A stretch of 14,723 nucleotides of DNA from Anaerolineales bacterium (GTDB lineage Bacteria; Chloroflexota; Anaerolineae; Anaerolineales; DRMV01): positions 1-14,723 of the forward strand of contig WGAK01000091.1 of the NCBI GenBank assembly GCA_015494815.1. The letters run 5' to 3'. The notes beneath the pieces are model-generated. The model was not told where the DNA came from, made no database searches, and worked only from the letters and a program-made list of their open reading frames with translations. This document shows positions 1-7,418 of this stretch, piece by piece. Made by a program: the position numbers and the translations under genes. Numbering within the stretch: position 1 is the stretch's first letter; the number at the start of each line of letters is the position of its first letter.

Positions 1-444
1 CTGCTGCTGGCCCGGGGTTGGACCTTGGCCGTGGCCGAATCGTGCACCGCGGGCCTGCTGGGCTACCGCATCACCCGGGTGGCCGGTTCCTCGGCCTACT
101 TCGTGGGCGGCATCATCGCCTATGCCAACGCGGTCAAGATGCAGGTGCTGGACGTGCCGGCCGCGGTGCTGGCGCGCCACGGCGCGGTGAGCGAGCCGGT
201 GGTGCGCTACATGGCCCAGGGCGCGCGGCGGCGCACCGCCGCGCAGGTGGCTCTGAGCATCAGCGGCATCGCGGGGCCCGGGGGTGGCACCCCGCTCAAG
301 CCCGTGGGCACGGTGTGGTTTGGCCTGGCCACCCCCGCGGGCGTGACGGCCCGCCGGGTGCACTTCCCCCACGGCCGCGAAGGCAACCGGCAGGCCGCGG
401 CCCGTTTCGCGCTCGCGTGGCTGGCCGAGACGCTGGGCGGATAG
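1..444 (+). CDS. cinA: CinA C-terminal domain (nicotinamide-nucleotide amidase type), 5'-truncated by the window edge
   Basis: Frame 1 is open from the first base to a TAG at 442-444, giving 147 residues of a protein whose start lies outside the window. Family hallmarks are visible: LAVAESCTAGLLG near the visible N-terminus, ISGIAGPGGGTPLKPVGTVWFG in the middle, and a closing FALAWLAETL helix. This is the PncC/CinA-C fold, known to deamidate nicotinamide mononucleotide to nicotinate mononucleotide in pyridine-nucleotide salvage. Full CinA proteins carry an N-terminal MoCF-like domain (about 410 residues in all), while stand-alone PncC is about 160 residues; only upstream sequence can tell which this is. 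It faces the biotin carboxylase gene tail-to-tail with an 11-bp gap, and I see no terminator between them. A TTG at position 25 is not a plausible start because it would cut into the conserved first motif. Confidence -1.
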   Translation: MLLARGWTLAVAESCTAGLLGYRITRVAGSSAYFVGGIIAYANAVKMQVLDVPAAVLARHGAVSEPVVRYMAQGARRRTAAQVALSISGIAGPGGGTPLKPVGTVWFGLATPAGVTARRVHFPHGREGNRQAAARFALAWLAETLGG

Positions 445-455
445 CCCCGGCGGCC

Positions 456-1982
456 TCAGCCCCAGGGGCGCTTCCACCCGCCGACGCGCTTCCACAGCGA
501 AGCCGCGCCGCCCGGCTGGCGGATGATTTGCGCGGCCTCTTGCGCCTGCTTGTGCGCCACCAGGGTGGCCAGCAGCGCGGCCACCGGGGCCAGGTCTTCA
601 CGCAGCACCATCGCGTCCGCGTCTTCCATCGAGAAACGCTCTTCCACGAACCGGGTATCGAACTGCCCGGCCATGAAACGGTGCTGCTCCAACAGGTTCT
701 GGTGGAAGGGGATGTTGGTGCGCACGCCCAAAATCTTGTATTCTTCCAGCGCCCGGCGCAGGCGCAGGGTGGCGTGGGCGCGGGTTTCGCCCCATACGAT
801 GAGTTTGGAAATCAGCGAGTCGTAGTAAGGCGTGATTTCGAAGCCCGCGAACACGCCCGTGTCCACCCGCACGCCGGGCCCGGTGGGCACCGCGTGGTAC
901 AAAATGGTGCCCGTGGAAGGCAGGAAGTCGTTGTAGGGGTCTTCCGCGTTGATGCGGCTCTCGATGGCCCAGCCCTTGATTTTGATGTCCGACTGCCTGT
1001 AGCGCAACTGCCGCCCGCGAGCAATGCGCAACTGCTCTTTGACGATGTCCACGCCGGTCACGGCCTCGGTCACGGGGTGCTCCACCTGGATGCGGGTGTT
1101 CATCTCCAGGAAGTAGAAGTTCTTGTCCCGGTCCATGAGGAACTCCACCGTGCCCGCATTGATATAATTCACCGCGGCTGCGGCCCGCACGGCCACCGCG
1201 CCCAGGCGTTGGCGCAGGTCTTCGTCGGTGTCCACGAAAGGCGAAGGGGCCTCTTCGAGCAACTTCTGGTGGCGGCGCTGGATGGAGCACTCCCGCTCGC
1301 CCAAATGGATGATGTTGCCGTAGGCGTCGGCCAGGATTTGCACCTCGATGTGCCGCGCGCCCTCAATCATCTTCTCCAGATACACGCGCGCGTCGCCGAA
1401 CGCGGCCTGCGCCTCTTGCCGGGCCAGGCGCAGGGCCGCGGGCATTTCGTCGGGTGAGCGCACGATGCGCATCCCCTTGCCGCCGCCGCCCGCCGCGGCT
1501 TTAATCATCAGGGGGAAGCCGATTTGCGGGGCCAGGGCCAGCAGGTCGTCGTCGCGCAGGTCGGCCTCGGCCTCGGTGCCGGGCACCACGGGCACCCCCG
1601 CGGCCTTCATGCGGCGGCGGGCCTCGACCTTGTCACCCATGGCCGCGATGGCGTCGGGCTTGGGGCCGATGAAGGTCAGCCCCGCGTCCTCGACCATGGC
1701 CGCAAAGGCCGCGTTCTCGGCCAGGAAGCCATAGCCCGGATGAATGGCCTCTGCGCCGCTTTGTCGCGCGATGTCAATGATTTTCTCCATGCGCAAATAC
1801 GACTCACTGGCCGGCGACGGCCCCAGGTGATAGGCTTCGTCCGCGTAACGCACATGCAAGGCCCGCCGGTCCGCGTCCGAGAACACGGCCACGGTCTTCA
1901 GGCCCAGTTCGCGGCAGGCGCGCAACACCCGAACCGCAATTTCACCGCGATTGGCGATGAGCACTTTCGTGAAGGGGGGCAT
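456..1982 (-). CDS. accC: Biotin carboxylase subunit of acetyl-/acyl-CoA carboxylase
   Basis: A 508-residue ATP-grasp enzyme that would carboxylate biotin on a carrier protein using ATP and bicarbonate. The N-terminal biotin-carboxylase domain begins VLIANRGEIAVRVLRAC (7-23) and has HPGYGFLAEN (81-90). The glycine-rich ATP loop AAAGGGGKGMRIV is at 162-174, HIEVQILAD at 211-219, ERECSIQRRHQK at 229-240, and the catalytic EMNTRIQVEHPVTE at 293-306. GVRTNIPFHQNLL (419-431) belongs to the C-terminal domain. E. coli AccC is about 450 residues, so there is a tail of roughly 50-55 residues that does not contain a biotinyl domain or MKM motif. The ATG is preceded by AGGAG with an 8-nt gap. It is the last gene of the leftward operon, 18 bp after the carboxyltransferase, so the two probably work as one acyl-CoA carboxylase; a biotin carrier protein must be encoded elsewhere. 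Confidence -1.
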   Translation of the reverse strand: MPPFTKVLIANRGEIAVRVLRACRELGLKTVAVFSDADRRALHVRYADEAYHLGPSPASESYLRMEKIIDIARQSGAEAIHPGYGFLAENAAFAAMVEDAGLTFIGPKPDAIAAMGDKVEARRRMKAAGVPVVPGTEAEADLRDDDLLALAPQIGFPLMIKAAAGGGGKGMRIVRSPDEMPAALRLARQEAQAAFGDARVYLEKMIEGARHIEVQILADAYGNIIHLGERECSIQRRHQKLLEEAPSPFVDTDEDLRQRLGAVAVRAAAAVNYINAGTVEFLMDRDKNFYFLEMNTRIQVEHPVTEAVTGVDIVKEQLRIARGRQLRYRQSDIKIKGWAIESRINAEDPYNDFLPSTGTILYHAVPTGPGVRVDTGVFAGFEITPYYDSLISKLIVWGETRAHATLRLRRALEEYKILGVRTNIPFHQNLLEQHRFMAGQFDTRFVEERFSMEDADAMVLREDLAPVAALLATLVAHKQAQEAAQIIRQPGGAASLWKRVGGWKRPWG

Positions 1983-2000
1983 GGGGGTTCTCCTGTCGGG

Positions 2001-3554
2001 TCACAGCGGGATGTTGCCGTGCTTCTTGGGCGGGTTCTGGTCCCGTTTGTTGGCCAGCATTTGCAGCGCGTTGATGAGCCGCGGGCGGGTCTCGCGGGGC
2101 TCGATGACATCGTCAATGTAGCCGCGGGCCGCGGCCCGATAGGGGTGCGCGAATTCCGCGCGGTACATGGCCACCAGTTCCTTTTTCTTCGCGTCGGGGT
2201 CGTCGGCCGCGGCCAGCTCCCGCCGAAAGATGATATTCACCGCACCGTCGGGCCCCATGACCGCGATTTCCGCGGTGGGCCAGGCCAGGTTGAGGTCGCC
2301 GCGGATGTGCTTGCTGCTCATCACATCGTACGCGCCGCCATAGGCCTTGCGGGTGATGACGGTGAGTTTGGGCACCGTGGCCTCGCAATACGCATACAGC
2401 AACTTGGCCCCCGCGCGGATGATGCCGCCGTGCTCCTGCGCGGTGCCCGGCATGAAGCCCGGCACATCCACGAAGGTCACCACGGGGATGTTGAACGCGT
2501 CGCAGAAGCGAATGAAGCGGGCGGCCTTTTCCGACGCGTGGATGTCCAGCACACCGGCCAGCACCGCGGGCTGGTTGGCCACGATGCCCACGCTGTAGCC
2601 GCCCAGACGCGCGAAACCCACCACGATGTTGGGCGCAAACTGCTCGTGAATCTCGAAGAACTCGCCGTTGTCCACCACCCGCGTGATGACCTCCCGAATG
2701 TCGTACGGCTTGGACGGGTCGTGGGGCACGATGCGGTCCAGGGTGGGGTCTTGCCGCAAGGGGCCGTCGCCGGTGTTGACGAAGGGCGGGTCTTCCATGT
2801 TGTTCTGGGGGAAGTAACCGAGCAGTTTGCGGGCCAGGTACAGCACATCGGCCTCGGTGTCGGCCACCACATGGGCCACGCCCGACTTGGCCGCGTGCAC
2901 GTCCGCACCGCCCAGTTCCTCGAAAGACACCTCCTCGTGGGTCACGGCCTTGACCACCTGGGGGCCGGTGACGAACATGTACGACGAGCCCCGCACCATG
3001 AAGATGAAGTCGGTGAGGGCGGGCGAATAAACCGCACCGCCCGCGCTGGGGCCCATGATGAGGCTGATTTGGGGGATGACCCCTGAGGCCAGGGTGTTGC
3101 GCAAGAAGATGTCGGCATACCCGCCCAGGGAATCCACGCCTTCTTGCACGCGCGCGCCGCCCGAATCGTTGATGCCGATGACCGGCGCGCCGTTCTTGAG
3201 GGCCATGTCCAGAATCTTGACGATTTTGGCCGCGTGGGCCTCGCCCAGGCTGCCGCCCATGACGGTGAAGTCTTGCGAGAACACAAAGACCAGTCGGCCG
3301 TCAATGGTGCCCCAGCCGGTGACCACGCCATCGCCCAGATACTTGCGCTTCTCCAGGCCGAAGCCCGTGGCCCGGTGGGTGACGAACATGTCAATCTCGC
3401 GGAAGGAACCCTTGTCCAGGAGCAAATCCAGGCGCTCGCGGGCGGTCAATTTGCCTTGCTGGCGCCGTTTCTCCAGGCGCTCGGGGCCGCCGCCCTGCAG
3501 GGCCTGGGCCCGCAGTTCCCGCAAGCGTTGAATTTTGGGGTCTACTTCGCTCAT
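2001..3554 (-). CDS. pccB: Acyl-CoA (propionyl-/acetyl-CoA) carboxylase carboxyltransferase, PccB/MmdA type
   Basis: A 517-residue carboxyltransferase of the crotonase fold that moves CO2 from carboxybiotin to an acyl-CoA. Visible hallmarks: KLTARERLDLLLDKGSF (35-51), the first oxyanion-hole region DSGGARVQEGVDSLGGYADIF (about 130-150), GPSAGGAVYSPALTDF (168-183), the second-half FVDVPGFMPGTAQEHGGIIR (361-380), KAYGGAYDVMSSKH (403-416), AWPTAEIAVMG (424-434) and the family ending KRDQNPPKKHGNIPL. Asp410 in GGAYD seems to align with the Asp that in actinobacterial PccB helps choose propionyl- over acetyl-CoA, which favours propionyl-CoA or mixed activity; this is recall, not an alignment. Methylmalonyl-CoA decarboxylase alpha subunits look very similar, but the adjacent ATP-dependent biotin carboxylase argues for a carboxylase. 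The ATG overlaps the upstream stop codon (ATGA), with AAGGAGG 5 nt before it, so translation is probably coupled. Confidence -1.
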   Translation of the reverse strand: MSEVDPKIQRLRELRAQALQGGGPERLEKRRQQGKLTARERLDLLLDKGSFREIDMFVTHRATGFGLEKRKYLGDGVVTGWGTIDGRLVFVFSQDFTVMGGSLGEAHAAKIVKILDMALKNGAPVIGINDSGGARVQEGVDSLGGYADIFLRNTLASGVIPQISLIMGPSAGGAVYSPALTDFIFMVRGSSYMFVTGPQVVKAVTHEEVSFEELGGADVHAAKSGVAHVVADTEADVLYLARKLLGYFPQNNMEDPPFVNTGDGPLRQDPTLDRIVPHDPSKPYDIREVITRVVDNGEFFEIHEQFAPNIVVGFARLGGYSVGIVANQPAVLAGVLDIHASEKAARFIRFCDAFNIPVVTFVDVPGFMPGTAQEHGGIIRAGAKLLYAYCEATVPKLTVITRKAYGGAYDVMSSKHIRGDLNLAWPTAEIAVMGPDGAVNIIFRRELAAADDPDAKKKELVAMYRAEFAHPYRAAARGYIDDVIEPRETRPRLINALQMLANKRDQNPPKKHGNIPL

Positions 3555-4051
3555 GATGCCTCCTTGAGGGGTTCGATTGTCGTGAAGTCGTGTTCCGGTT
3601 CCGCCTCACCGGGCGCGTCGCACAGCGCGTCCTCGCTGCCATACACGAACAGCCACCACAGCAGCACGCCCAACACCGTCCAGCCCAGGTCGAAAGGCCA
3701 CCGCGGCCGGGCGAACACGGGGGTGCTCAGCACCTGGCGCTCGATGACGCGCCACACGCCATACGCCAGGCCCAGCCACGGACCTACTCGCGCGGCTCGC
3801 GGATCGCGGTCCATCCAGCGCACCAGCCACCACGCGCCGACCAGCAGCACCCCCACACTGGGGAACACCAGCATGCCCACCGGGACGCGGCCCGGCCACA
3901 AAGTCCACACATCCTCCGCGTGCAGCCGCGCCAGCAAAATCAGCCGCTGCGCGTGCCGAAAGAGCACCCACAACGCCCAAAGGCCCGTCCCGGCCCAGAC
4001 CTGACCGGACGGCGACCACCAGCCCGGAGCGCCCTCGTCGCAGGGGGTCAT
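3551..4051 (-). CDS. Tryptophan-rich integral membrane protein of unknown function
   Basis: A 166-residue protein I do not recognise. It holds about 16 tryptophans and has three likely membrane segments near residues 16-41, 56-78 and 118-138, with a possible fourth, weaker one around 90-104. Charged stretches between them include RWMDRDPRAAR (78-88). The last 28 residues are acidic and soluble-looking (EDALCDAPGEAEPEHDF). No signal peptide, metal motif or enzyme motif was seen. Its start is fixed by context: the ATG at 4051 shares ATGA with the sigma-factor stop, and its own TGA shares ATGA with the carboxyltransferase start. An AGGAGG-like site is weak (GGGAGAG about 10 nt upstream), so it probably depends on re-initiating ribosomes from the sigma gene. 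Such overlaps on both sides imply expression locked to rpoD and the carboxylase; that does not by itself reveal a function. Confidence -1.
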   Translation of the reverse strand: MTPCDEGAPGWWSPSGQVWAGTGLWALWVLFRHAQRLILLARLHAEDVWTLWPGRVPVGMLVFPSVGVLLVGAWWLVRWMDRDPRAARVGPWLGLAYGVWRVIERQVLSTPVFARPRWPFDLGWTVLGVLLWWLFVYGSEDALCDAPGEAEPEHDFTTIEPLKEAS

Positions 4052-5532
4052 CCTTCCAGGCTCTCCCGCAAGTAGTAGCGCCGGCTGGGGTGCCGCAGTT
4101 TGCGCAACGCCCGCGATTCGATTTGCCGAATGCGTTCGCGGGTCACATTGAAGCGCTTGCCGACCTCCTCCAAGGTGTACACTTTGCCGTCCAGCAGGCC
4201 AAAGCGCAATTCGATGACTTCGCGCTCCCGGTCGGTCAGCACGGCCAGCGCGTTGCGAATCTGCTCGCGCAGGGCCTCCTGCCAGGTGTACTCGCTGGGG
4301 TGCAGGGTCTGCTTGTCCTCGATGAAATCGGCCAACTGGCTCTCCGCGTCCGAGCCCACGGGGCTTTCGAGGGACAGGGGCTCTTCGGCAATGCGCAAGA
4401 TTTGCCGCACCTTCTCCACGGCCTGGCGCAAACGCTGGCGGTCGCGGGGCAAGAGCGGCCGCCCGCGCTGCCACGCCCGACGGATGCGCTCCGCGGTTTC
4501 GGCATCCACATAGCCGCCTTCGACGGCCAACTCCTCGGGGGTGGGGTCGCGGCCCAGACGCTGGACCAACTGCTGACGCACCCGATTCAACTTCTGGTAA
4601 TTCTCCATCAGGTGCACAGGCACCCGAATGGTCCGCGATTGGTCTGCGATGGCGCGCGAAACCGCCTGCCGAATCCACCAGGTGGCATAAGTGCTGAACT
4701 TGAAGCCCCGGGCCGGGTCGAATTTCTCCACCGCACGCAGCAGGCCCAGGTTGCCCTCTTGAATCAGGTCCAGAAAGGGCACGCCCTGGTTGGTGTATCG
4801 CTTGGCCACGCTGACCACCAGGCGCAGGTTGGCCCGAATGAGCGTCTCGCGGGCGGCCTGGGCCCAACGGGCCAGGTCCTGCCGGTGGGCGCGCAGGGCA
4901 TGGTCGTCGGGCAGCAGGCGCAGGAACCCGCGCGGGCTGGGCCAGGCGCGCCGACGCTTCCAGCGGCGGGCCAGGCCCTGGCGGGTGACCGGGGGCATGA
5001 TGTACAGGCCCAGCAACACTTCGAAGGCCGCGCGGGCGAACGCGTCCCAGGTCGGGTCTTTGCCCCACGGCCCCTGATGCAAGAACGCGTGCAAGTACGA
5101 GCGGGCCTGTGCGTCGCGCCACTGCCGGGGGATGGCGTCGGCTTCGTGCAGCAACGCCAGCCCGTCGGGCCGCGGATAGCCGTAGCGGGCCACCGCGTCC
5201 TCGATGCGCTGCCAGGCTTCCAGCAGGGCTTCGTACACGGCCCGAAAACGGGCCTTCCACGCCGAGGCCCCCTTGCGCACGCGCGGCGGGTCTTCGTCCA
5301 GGCGGCGCAGGCGCCGCTCGGCCTCAATCATCACCGAGAGCCAGAATTCTTGCACCGCGGAGAGCAATTCTTGCTGGCCGATTTCGCGCAAATACAAATG
5401 CACCGGGTCGGTGCCCACATCGTCCGCGGGGTCTTGGTCCAGGCCCAGGGCCTCGATGTCTTCCAGGTCCCGGGCCGTGGGTTGCAGGTCCGCCTCGGGG
5501 ACATCCCACAGACGGGCCGTCTCGTCCGTCAT
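4048..5532 (-). CDS. rpoD: RNA polymerase sigma factor, RpoD/SigA family (probable primary sigma)
   Basis: A 494-residue sigma-70 protein. Region 1.2 is at about 38-75 (VGTDPVHLYLREIGQQELLS). Region 2 is at about 227-303, with ANLRLVVSVAKRYTNQG, FLDLIQEGNLGLLRAVEKFDP, the -10-recognition segment FSTYATWWIRQAVSRAI, then RTIRVPVHL. Region 3 follows with TPEELA, and region 4 at about 420-490 has LTDREREVIELRFG and the -35-binding helix TLEEVGKRFNVTRERIRQIE. Region 1.1 is absent or very short. Two stretches are unlike a standard SigA: about 145 residues (80-225) between regions 1.2 and 2.1, and about 20 extra residues (350-375) in region 3 before the EEPLSLESPVG block. The start at 5532 has GAGGAGG 4 nt upstream and overlaps the dnaG stop in ATGA; an in-frame upstream extension would run deep into dnaG and is rejected. 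The dnaG-rpoD pairing mirrors the known macromolecular synthesis operon and supports the role of housekeeping sigma factor. Confidence -1.
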   Translation of the reverse strand: MTDETARLWDVPEADLQPTARDLEDIEALGLDQDPADDVGTDPVHLYLREIGQQELLSAVQEFWLSVMIEAERRLRRLDEDPPRVRKGASAWKARFRAVYEALLEAWQRIEDAVARYGYPRPDGLALLHEADAIPRQWRDAQARSYLHAFLHQGPWGKDPTWDAFARAAFEVLLGLYIMPPVTRQGLARRWKRRRAWPSPRGFLRLLPDDHALRAHRQDLARWAQAARETLIRANLRLVVSVAKRYTNQGVPFLDLIQEGNLGLLRAVEKFDPARGFKFSTYATWWIRQAVSRAIADQSRTIRVPVHLMENYQKLNRVRQQLVQRLGRDPTPEELAVEGGYVDAETAERIRRAWQRGRPLLPRDRQRLRQAVEKVRQILRIAEEPLSLESPVGSDAESQLADFIEDKQTLHPSEYTWQEALREQIRNALAVLTDREREVIELRFGLLDGKVYTLEEVGKRFNVTRERIRQIESRALRKLRHPSRRYYLRESLEG

Positions 5533-7409
5533 AAGGCCTCCTCGGTCGTGCACTTGGCCGAGTGCTCTGCGGCGTCTATCTTCTTTAACACCGCCTGCAC
5601 TCGTTGGATAGCCTGCAGGAGTTCGCCCTGTTCGTCGGGCGGCACGCGGCCCACCCGGCCGGACCACTGCACCAGCGCCTGTTTGTGGACCGCGCGGCGC
5701 GCGCGCAGCACCAGCAGCAGGGCCTCGCGAGCCCGCCGCGGGAGGGGATACGCGGCCAGGTCTTCGGCGGCCTGGCGGCAGCGCGCCATGACCGCGTGCA
5801 AAGCCGCGTCCAGGTGCTGGGCCAGGTACTCGTCTTCGGGCAATTCAACCTGCTGCCAGGCGGCTTCGAGCCCCTGCCACAGGGCCTGATGCGGGCCGTG
5901 CTGGAAGTCGGCCGCATGCAAGGGCGGCAGCCCCGCGGCCCGCAGACAGCGGTCCACCAGGGCCCGCACCGCACCGTCGTGCAAAATCAGGCCCAGCACC
6001 ACCCGCTCCCACGCGTGGGGGTCTGAGCGGGCGGCTTCGTCCGCGGGCCGGGGCCGGCGACGGGCCCGCTGCGCCCGCCCGCGCTGCTCGACCAGCGCGG
6101 CCACGCTGCTCAACGACGCGCCCAACAGGTCGGCCAGGTGCTGCATGTAGGCCTCGCGCTCCACCGGGTTGCCCACCTGGCGAATGAGGTCGGCCATGTC
6201 TTGGGCAAAGCGTCCCCGGCTGCGGGGGTCGTTGGCGTCCAGTTGGGCGGCCAGGGTGTCCATGACGAAGAACAACAACGGTCGGGCCTGAGCCAGCAGG
6301 GTCTCCCAGCGCCGGGGGTCTTGCTGCACCAGTTCGTCGGGGTCCAGGCCCTCGGGCAGGGTGACGACCCGCAATTGCACATCCAGGCGCTGTTCGTAAT
6401 GCACGGTGCCGCGCGCGTCCAACACGGGGGTCAGCGCGTCGGTGGCCCGCTGGGCCACATCCACGCCCCGCAGCACGGCCCGCTGCCCGGCCGCGTCGGG
6501 GTCCAGGGCCAAAACAATGGTGCGGGTATAGCGCTTGAGCAGGCGCAGGTGGTGCTCGGTCAGCGCGGTGCCCATAGGCGACACCGCGTAGCCGTGACCG
6601 GCCTGATGCAGCGCGATGACATCCATGTAGCCTTCCACGACAACGGCCAGCCCGCGCTCGCGGATGGCCTTCTTGGCCTTGTCCAGGCCGTAGAGCAGCC
6701 GGCCTTTGTCGAACAACGGCCCCTGGGGGGAATTCAGATATTTGGGCACGCCGTCAGGGTCCAGGGTGCGGGCACCAAACCCGGCCATGCGGCCGCGCGC
6801 ATCGCGGATGGGGAACATGAGCCGATGGCGAAAGCGGTCGTACACCCGGCCCTCCCCCGCGGCGTCCTCGCGGCGGGTGACCAGCCCGGCCGCAATCAAA
6901 TCCTCCAGCCGATGGCCCTGGGCCCGGAAGTGGCGCAGCAAGGTCTCATACCCCCGGGGGGCATAGCCCAGGCCAAAGGCCTCGATGGTGGCATCGGTCA
7001 GGCCGCGGCCGCGGATGTAGGCATAGGCCTCGCGGCCCTCGGGCGCGCGCAGGTAATGCCGAAAGAACACCGCGGCCTCTTCCAGCAGCGCGCGCAGGTG
7101 CTCGTGCGGTTCGGGCCCGCGGCGCTGGGCCTCCAGGGGAACGCCGGCGCGGCGGGCCAGGATGCGCAGGGCTTCGCCGAAGTCCAGGTTTTCCTTCTCT
7201 TGCAAGAAAGTGAATACATCCCCGCCCTTGCCGCAGCCGAAGCACTTCCAGGTCTGGGTTTCGGGGAAGACCACGAAGGCCGGGGTGCGACGGTTGTCGT
7301 GAAAGGGGCAAAATCCGATATAATTTTTGCCGCTGCGCCGCAAATCCACATATTCCCCCACCAGGTCCACCAGGTCCACCCGAGCCTTGATATCGTCCAC
7401 CACGGTCAT
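5529..7409 (-). CDS. dnaG: DNA primase
   Basis: A 626-residue bacterial primase that makes the RNA primers for DNA replication and acts with the replicative helicase. The N-terminal CHC2 zinc finger has C34-x2-H37 and C56-x2-C59 (FCPFHDNRRTP, WKCFGCGKGGDVFTF). The catalytic core includes FRHRLMFPIRDARGRMAGFGAR (193-214), YLNSPQGPLFDKGRLLYGLD (224-243) and the TOPRIM metal-binding motifs EGYMD (259-263) and DPDAAG (303-308). The remainder (about 370-626) is the poorly conserved helicase-interaction region, here rich in Arg, Ala and Gln. Size fits the family (about 580-650). The start is the ATG 9 bp after the sbcD stop; its ribosome site is a run of G (AGGGGGG) rather than a clean AGGAGG, which suggests some dependence on translation of sbcD. 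The gene ends in an ATGA overlap with rpoD. Confidence -1.
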   Translation of the reverse strand: MTVVDDIKARVDLVDLVGEYVDLRRSGKNYIGFCPFHDNRRTPAFVVFPETQTWKCFGCGKGGDVFTFLQEKENLDFGEALRILARRAGVPLEAQRRGPEPHEHLRALLEEAAVFFRHYLRAPEGREAYAYIRGRGLTDATIEAFGLGYAPRGYETLLRHFRAQGHRLEDLIAAGLVTRREDAAGEGRVYDRFRHRLMFPIRDARGRMAGFGARTLDPDGVPKYLNSPQGPLFDKGRLLYGLDKAKKAIRERGLAVVVEGYMDVIALHQAGHGYAVSPMGTALTEHHLRLLKRYTRTIVLALDPDAAGQRAVLRGVDVAQRATDALTPVLDARGTVHYEQRLDVQLRVVTLPEGLDPDELVQQDPRRWETLLAQARPLLFFVMDTLAAQLDANDPRSRGRFAQDMADLIRQVGNPVEREAYMQHLADLLGASLSSVAALVEQRGRAQRARRRPRPADEAARSDPHAWERVVLGLILHDGAVRALVDRCLRAAGLPPLHAADFQHGPHQALWQGLEAAWQQVELPEDEYLAQHLDAALHAVMARCRQAAEDLAAYPLPRRAREALLLVLRARRAVHKQALVQWSGRVGRVPPDEQGELLQAIQRVQAVLKKIDAAEHSAKCTTEEAL

Positions 7410-7418
7410 GGCGCCCCC

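Noticed and set aside
1524..3086. Long open frame of 520 codons on the plus strand
   Set aside because: It is antisense to accC and the carboxyltransferase, whose motifs are unmistakable.
5533..5667. Upstream in-frame extension of the sigma factor
   Set aside because: It would overlap dnaG by more than 130 bp; the ATG at 5532 has a good ribosome site and an ATGA overlap.
4090..5889. Long open frame of nearly 600 codons on the plus strand
   Set aside because: It lies fully opposite the sigma factor and primase genes, is low-complexity Gly/Ala/Arg-rich and shows no family motif; high GC removes stop codons from antisense frames.
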